A stretch of DNA of 9,424 bases from Prevotella sp. UBA7594 (lineage in GTDB: Bacteria > Bacteroidota > Bacteroidia > Bacteroidales > Bacteroidaceae), in contig DLKG01000059.1 of the NCBI GenBank assembly GCA_002490315.1, positions 1 through 9,424 on the forward strand. The letters are read 5' to 3'. The notes beneath the pieces were generated by a model that was not told where the DNA came from, did not search any database, and saw only the letters and a list, made by a program, of their open reading frames with translations. The position numbers and the translations under genes were made by a program. How positions within the stretch are numbered: the stretch's first letter is position 1; each line of letters begins with the position of its first letter. Below are positions 5,901 to 9,424 of this stretch, piece after piece.

Positions 5901-8072
5901 CTATTCAAACACTCTGGCAAATGCCTCTTGAGCCACTGCCACCGGGTCGCCCTGCGCTACGCTGGGATACATATTACGCTGCAATGTCCATTTCTCGTCG
6001 CTGGCATAGAAGTCAAACTTAGGCATTGGCTTTCCGTCAAGCGACTCGGCAAGAGCGTCGAGGTAGCGTCTCCAGCGTGGATAGTAGAAGTCGCGCAACA
6101 CGCCGCTCCACTCCTTGTGGGCATACTCGCGCAGTCCGCCCACTTCGGCTGCCTGCCGGTTGCCCCAGGTGGTTATCTGCACACGTGCGTTCCACTCATA
6201 ATGGTCGCTCTCGGCTTTTGTCGTGCCAAGTGCTCTGGCACTGGCTATCCATCGCCCCACCATGAAATCGGGCATCGTTGCGAGCAGCGAGTCCTGAAGC
6301 AACAGCATGTCAAGGAAACGGCGCGAGGTACAGGCGAGTGTCTTTCGGTCGCGAGCCTTATATGCCGCCACAATTTCATCGTACACGAGGCGTGCCTGCT
6401 CGGCTATCGCCTGGCGCGTGATGTCCACCAGGTCGTAGCGGAAATTGTCGTTTGCCTCTATCTCCCGGGAAGCGTCAACCATAAGCCGCGCAGCTTCTAT
6501 GACATCGTGTGGACTGTAGAAATCTTCCATCTCCGACCACGTAGACACCTGCCACACCTTCAGCGACGGACGCGCACAGAGCACCGACTCATGGCATCCC
6601 TGTTCTACGCTTGCCGCGGGGGCGCCATACACCGAACGCGCAAGCCGCTGCCAAGCAAAGTGCAGTTTCTGATTGCGCACGTTGCCGTAGCGTGCCTCGA
6701 CATAACCGTCGAGCCACTTGTTCCACAGGAATTTGTCTTTGCGCCAAGGCAGCTCGCTCACAAGCTCGTACATAACGGGATTGTTTTCTATACCCTCCAT
6801 CGTGAGACCCACGCCCTTCATTGTTGTGGCAAAGAGGCTTTGGCGTGCCTTGTAATATTCGTCGACCACATGCTGTATCTTTCCGAAGAGTCCTACATTT
6901 CCGCCATAGTTGAGCAACATGCAGAAAGCCCAGTCATGACCGTTGAAGCCGTCCTTCCTGCACCACGTCGACTCCGTATCGCCCCACTGCGGGCGACTCT
7001 CGGAGTAGAGGTCGAGCACAAGCATGTCGCCGCTGTCAAGCCCTTTTATCATGTCGGGATAAGGGCATGCGCCCCAAGCCTGCACTACCCACACTGCCTC
7101 GGGATTGGCTTTCTTCATTGCACCCATTATGGCATTGCCTGCCGAGCGCAGGTCAACCCCCTCGACATTGCCTCCCTCATGAAACGGATCCATACTGTAG
7201 AAATCTGCCTTGCCGTAGAGACGCTGCTGCTCTTTATAATACAAAGCGGCTATTCGGGAGAAATTGCGGTCGGTCGGCTGAAGGAACGCCGGACGCTTGT
7301 AGCCACACCACATTCCCGGGTCGGCAACATCCAGATGCAGACGCTCACGCGCGTCGTGAGGCACCATGCCCGAGTAGCCCGGCAGACAGGCATGTATGCC
7401 GAGTTCGTTCATACGCTTCAGTATCTGTTTCTGCAATTGCTCGCGCTGTCGGTACCAATGGTCGGAGGTTGGTCCGCCCCACCCCTCTATGTTGTTCATC
7501 AGCCACCACGCCTGGAATGCCGGTCCGGCTATAAACCCATTCGCCTCTTCCTTGGAATAGCCAAGCTTAAGGAGCACATTGCGCCACACCACGTCGGTGC
7601 CGACGATGTCGAGACAAAGGTTGATGCCGTGCAGCGCCATCCAGTCGAGCTCTTGCTGCCAGCGCTGCCAGTCCCAGAATGCCATTGAGTAGGAATGGGT
7701 GCAGTAGTTGAGGTAGTAGCGGTATTTTATGTCGGTGGTATGGCGTTCGCGCCGCGCCACAAGAGGCAGCGTGGAGGGCAACTTGGCGTGCATGGAGTTC
7801 CACGAGAGATGCACTCCGGCTGTATACTTCAAGTACCAGTTGATGCCGGAGGCTATGCTCACATAGTTGTTGCCACGCACTATGGGGCGACCGCCGCGGT
7901 TGTCAAGCTCGAAGAAGTCGCTGTCCGACTTCACTGTCTCGGTCAGCAACTTGCGCGACGCGCCCTTGTCGATGCGCTCAAGAAGTTGCTCTACTGGCGT
8001 GGCTGCCCACGTGCGCAGCGGCATAGCCAGCGCAAGCAATACAATGGAGAGAATCTTCAGACGGATTGTCAT
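5901..8072 (-). CDS. Alpha-N-acetylglucosaminidase, GH89 (NAGLU family)
   Basis: This is an exo-glycosidase that releases terminal alpha-linked GlcNAc. Human NAGLU acts on heparan sulfate, and the Clostridium perfringens enzyme on the alpha-1,4-GlcNAc cap of gastric mucin. The 723-residue protein starts with a signal peptide (about 1-23, hydrophobic ILSIVLLALAMPL, cleavage likely after TWA), so it acts in the periplasm or outside. There is no lipobox and no sorting domain. An N-terminal alpha/beta domain (about 25-110) is followed by the catalytic barrel, with YRYYLNYCTHSYSMAFWDW (117-135) typical of the family. The likely acid/base is Glu299 in DPFHEGGN and the likely nucleophile Glu426 in GLTMEGIENN; their separation (127) is close to that in human NAGLU (E316/E446). 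A C-terminal all-alpha domain runs from about 440. No extra binding modules are attached. It is the first gene of an operon with the DUF386 gene, behind a clear promoter, and is divergent from GH16. Assignment firm; natural substrate unknown. Confidence 0.94.
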   Translation of the reverse strand: MTIRLKILSIVLLALAMPLRTWAATPVEQLLERIDKGASRKLLTETVKSDSDFFELDNRGGRPIVRGNNYVSIASGINWYLKYTAGVHLSWNSMHAKLPSTLPLVARRERHTTDIKYRYYLNYCTHSYSMAFWDWQRWQQELDWMALHGINLCLDIVGTDVVWRNVLLKLGYSKEEANGFIAGPAFQAWWLMNNIEGWGGPTSDHWYRQREQLQKQILKRMNELGIHACLPGYSGMVPHDARERLHLDVADPGMWCGYKRPAFLQPTDRNFSRIAALYYKEQQRLYGKADFYSMDPFHEGGNVEGVDLRSAGNAIMGAMKKANPEAVWVVQAWGACPYPDMIKGLDSGDMLVLDLYSESRPQWGDTESTWCRKDGFNGHDWAFCMLLNYGGNVGLFGKIQHVVDEYYKARQSLFATTMKGVGLTMEGIENNPVMYELVSELPWRKDKFLWNKWLDGYVEARYGNVRNQKLHFAWQRLARSVYGAPAASVEQGCHESVLCARPSLKVWQVSTWSEMEDFYSPHDVIEAARLMVDASREIEANDNFRYDLVDITRQAIAEQARLVYDEIVAAYKARDRKTLACTSRRFLDMLLLQDSLLATMPDFMVGRWIASARALGTTKAESDHYEWNARVQITTWGNRQAAEVGGLREYAHKEWSGVLRDFYYPRWRRYLDALAESLDGKPMPKFDFYASDEKWTLQRNMYPSVAQGDPVAVAQEAFARVFE

Positions 8073-8117
8073 AAGGTTTAGGATTGGCTTTTAATATAGT
8101 TCGCATTAATAATAATG

Positions 8118-8149
8118 CAAAGTTAATATTTTATTATGACAACACCAAA
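8118..8149 (-). promoter_or_regulatory. Promoter of the GH89-DUF386 operon
   Basis: On the minus strand TTTG (8149-8146) is followed after exactly 20 bases by TAACTTTG (8125-8118), both perfect matches to the Bacteroidetes -33 and -7 elements. The start codon lies 45 bases beyond the -7 box. This is the best promoter in the window. Confidence 0.75.
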
Positions 8150-8174
8150 TAAAGCAAAATCGTTTGGAAATTAG

Positions 8175-8182
8175 TAACTTTG
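8175..8182 (+). promoter_or_regulatory. -7 promoter box upstream of the GH16 gene
   Basis: TAACTTTG, an exact Bacteroidetes -7 match, lies 31 bases before the GH16 start and would give a short leader of about 25 bases. A TTTG at 8163 is too close (8 bases) to be its -33 partner, and none is found at 19-21 bases. Absence of a -33 box may mean the promoter needs an activator. It is back to back with the GH89 promoter in a 141-bp gap. Confidence 0.5.
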
Positions 8183-8213
8183 CACCGATATAAGAACCTA
8201 AAGCATAGATACA

Positions 8214-8984
8214 ATGAAACTAACTGCAACTATCCTTGCACTACTCTTCGGCGCAACAGCCCTGGCATCCACACCACACAAGTATCGCCTCGTATGGCAG
8301 GACAACTTCAAAGGAAAGACTTTCGACAGCCGCTCATGGAGCAAGATTCCGCGCGGCAAGGCCGACTGGAACCGCCACATGTCCAGCGCCGACTCGCTCT
8401 ATGCCGTAAGAAATGGCAAGCTCATCCTGCGCGGCGTCAACAATCTGACCGAAAAGCAGGACACGGCACGATTCATCACCGGCGGACTCTACACCAAGGA
8501 CAAGCGCACCATCGGCTACGGCAAGGTGGAGGTGCGTGCCAAGCTCGGCTGCGCCCAGGGCGCATGGCCTGCCATCTGGATGCTGCCCAACAAGGGCAAC
8601 TGGCCCGACGGGGGCGAGATAGACATCATGGAGCATCTCAACCACGACACTATAGCCTACCAAACCGTGCACTCCTACTACACCTACGTGCTCAAGAAAG
8701 ACAACGAGCCGCCACACGGCTCCACGCTGCCCATCGACCGCGACGGCTTCAACACCTACGCCGTGGAAATTCTTCCTGACAGTCTTGTGTTCTCAATCAA
8801 CGGCAAGCAATCGTTCTCTTATCCGCGCATCGAGACCACCGACAAGGGACAATATCCCTTCGGCTCGCCCTACTACCTGCTCATCGACATGCAGATTGAA
8901 GGCGGATGGGTGGGAAAGGCCGATCAGCGACAGTTGCCGGTGGAGATGGAAATCGACTGGGTGAAGTTCTACGAACTCAGATGA
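8214..8984 (+). CDS. Secreted GH16 family endo-beta-glycanase
   Basis: This retaining endo-glycosidase of the beta-jelly-roll GH16 family has 256 residues: a signal peptide (about 1-18, cleavage after ALA) and one catalytic domain that fills the rest. The active-site strand reads GEIDIMEHL, giving nucleophile Glu135, helper Asp137 and acid/base Glu140, the E-x-D-x-x-E form with the extra Met. Flanking family signs are RLVWQDNF (25-32), FITGGLYT (88-95), GKVEVRAKL (103-111), GAWPAIWMLP (116-125) and the closing strand EMEIDWVKFYE (244-254). There is no lipobox, binding module or sorting domain. GH16 members cut laminarin, mixed-linkage glucan, agar, carrageenan, keratan-type chains or mucin O-glycans. 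The segment YYLLIDMQIEGGWVG, in place of the ILNLAVGGNWPG-like form of laminarinases, together with the GH89 neighbour, makes me lean to a host-glycan endo-beta-galactosidase/O-glycanase type, but this is inference. It is divergent from the GH89 operon. Family sure, substrate open. Confidence 0.92.
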   Translation: MKLTATILALLFGATALASTPHKYRLVWQDNFKGKTFDSRSWSKIPRGKADWNRHMSSADSLYAVRNGKLILRGVNNLTEKQDTARFITGGLYTKDKRTIGYGKVEVRAKLGCAQGAWPAIWMLPNKGNWPDGGEIDIMEHLNHDTIAYQTVHSYYTYVLKKDNEPPHGSTLPIDRDGFNTYAVEILPDSLVFSINGKQSFSYPRIETTDKGQYPFGSPYYLLIDMQIEGGWVGKADQRQLPVEMEIDWVKFYELR

Positions 8985-9060
8985 AGCCGATGTGGCGTCG
9001 GATAATCACCAGCCTGTGTGAATTCAACTTATCACTCCAAAAATAAAATGAACCTCAAAA
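8985..9060. other. Short gap after GH16, no gene seen
   Basis: A weak inverted repeat, CCGA (8987-8990) with TCGG (8998-9001), follows the GH16 stop but has no T-run, so it is a poor terminator candidate. The rest is AT-rich and holds no plausible gene. The 3' boundary of the degenerate group II intron meets this gap near 9060. Confidence 0.4.
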
Positions 9061-9066
9061 ATCGAG

Positions 9067-9103
9067 TAGTAGGTAAACACTAATCATAGGTGTTTACCTA
9101 CTA
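9067..9103 (-). ncRNA. Group II intron domain VI-like hairpin
   Basis: A perfect 14-bp inverted repeat (9067-9080 with 9090-9103) closes the 9-base loop TAATCATAG. On the minus strand it lies between the domain V-like sequence and the closing CTACTCGAT, where domain VI belongs. It could secondarily end transcripts from GH16, but lacks a T-run on that strand. Confidence 0.55.
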
Positions 9104-9112
9104 TCTTCGTGT

Positions 9113-9424
9113 TCACCGACCTCTCACACAACCATACATGCGGTTCCTCACTCTGCGCACATACGACACTACGGCCTTTTCCTTGTTGACTTTGAGATAT
9201 AGAGTGTTATCTATAAATCGGGTTATACTCTCCTTTACTCGCCTTGCTGCCATTTTTGACTTGCAGAATATCATCGAGTCGTCGGCATAGCGTACAAAGG
9301 GAAGCCCTCTGCGTTCTAGTTCTTTGTCCAATTCATTGAGCATGATATTACTCAACAACGGACTTAGCGGTCCTCCTTGGGGAGTTCCTTCCTCACTCGC
9401 TTAAAACAATCCTTTGTTCATCAC
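9113..9424 (-). pseudogene. Group II intron reverse transcriptase/maturase fragment (LtrA-like), broken
   Basis: The minus-strand frame reads VMNKGLF, stop, ASEEGTPQGGPLSPLLSNIM, and then the RT palm with the active-site motif FVRYADDSMIFCKSK. GTPQGG, LSPLLSNIMLNELD and YADD are hallmarks of group II intron reverse transcriptases. A TAA at 9403-9401 interrupts the frame 12 codons before the first Pro of PQGG, where intact relatives read straight through. After KVNKEKAVVSYVRRV the expected (K/R)-F-L-G-Y and the whole thumb/maturase and DNA-binding regions are absent. The frame instead runs into intron RNA-like sequence (RNRMYGCVRGR) and stops at 9113. The piece from the internal stop onward could at most give a small, inactive peptide. 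The N-terminal part lies outside the window. Confidence 0.8.
9120..9149 (-). ncRNA. Shortened group II intron domain V-like sequence
   Basis: The minus strand reads GAGGAACCGC, then ATGTATGGTTGTGTGAGAGG. Intact domain V is a 34-base hairpin that opens with G-A-A/G-C-C-G and closes with a G-G-T-T/G-G-T type strand before GTGTGAG. Here the two outer strands are joined with too few bases for the inner hairpin, so the catalytic domain appears to have collapsed. Based on remembered consensus; an Rfam search would decide. Confidence 0.4.

Larger units (their letters stand above)
9061..9424 (-). mobile_element. 3' part of a degenerate group II intron (rest outside window)
   Basis: Read on the minus strand this holds, in order, a reverse transcriptase palm fragment, a domain V-like stretch ending GTGTGAGAGGTCGG, a domain VI-like hairpin, and the closing sequence CTACTCGAT. 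From memory, these last parts match the typical 3' end of bacterial group II introns. The intron 3' end is placed at about 9061; the A seven bases from that end (opposite 9067) is where a branch-point A is expected. The reading frame is broken and the maturase half is missing, so it should not splice or move by itself. The 5' part lies beyond the right edge. Confidence 0.65.

Noticed and set aside
5826..7688. 620-codon open frame on the plus strand
   Set aside because: It is antisense to the GH89 gene, whose catalytic motifs and signal peptide are clear. The plus-strand protein is rich in His, Cys and Arg and shows no domain; it arises from the codon bias of the real gene.
9067..9103. Intrinsic terminator for the GH16 gene
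   Set aside because: The stem is strong but no T-run follows on the plus strand, and its position beside a domain V-like sequence and RT fragment fits intron domain VI better.
9090..9290. 66-codon plus-strand frame at the right edge
   Set aside because: It is antisense to the reverse transcriptase fragment with its YADD motif and to the intron RNA.
1..9424. CRISPR array, tRNA, rRNA, toxin-antitoxin or defence genes
   Set aside because: No regularly spaced repeats, no tRNA-like cloverleaf and no such protein families were seen; the intron reverse transcriptase is of intron type, not a retron or DGR.

Overview
The window looks like chromosomal DNA of a Bacteroidales bacterium (Prevotellaceae, Muribaculaceae or Bacteroidaceae type; genus not resolvable by eye). 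The support is a Por/type IX secretion C-terminal sorting domain, a protein with several DUF349 repeats, a GH89/DUF386 pair divergent from a GH16 enzyme, and repeated matches to the Bacteroidetes -7 promoter box TAnnTTTG.

Layout, left to right. (1) 2-931 (+) is the 3' part of a secreted protein with two Ig-like modules and a sorting domain; its start lies outside the window. (2) 883-1992 (-) is a glycerate kinase whose tail overlaps gene 1 by 49 bp, tail to tail. (3) 2291-3217 (+) is a CorA-type divalent cation channel behind a long leader that holds three tiny reading frames and a stem-loop. (4) 3452-5263 (+) is a cytoplasmic coiled-coil protein with about five DUF349 repeats. (5) 5281-5359 carries two 15-bp-stem hairpins that are inverted copies of each other and separate the convergent genes 4 and 6. 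(6) 5386-5838 (-) is a YhcH/YjgK/YiaL (DUF386) protein, and 5901-8072 (-) is a GH89 alpha-N-acetylglucosaminidase; together they form a probable operon read from a well-matched promoter at 8118-8149. (7) 8214-8984 (+) is a secreted GH16 endo-glycanase, divergent from the operon. (8) About 9061-9424 (-) is the 3' end of a degenerate group II intron: a reverse transcriptase fragment with its YADD motif, an in-frame stop, loss of the maturase half, and domain V/VI-like RNA sequence.

Functionally, the central part (glycerate kinase, CorA, DUF349) is housekeeping. The GH89-DUF386-GH16 cluster looks like a small glycan-degradation locus without its own SusC/SusD pair in view. GH89 removes terminal alpha-GlcNAc, GH16 cuts beta-linked chains internally, and DUF386 proteins act on free sugars; host mucin-type O-glycans are a plausible but unproven substrate. 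I found no CRISPR array, tRNA or rRNA, and no clear new defence system. The least explained items are the paired inverted hairpins, the structured corA leader and the collapsed intron.
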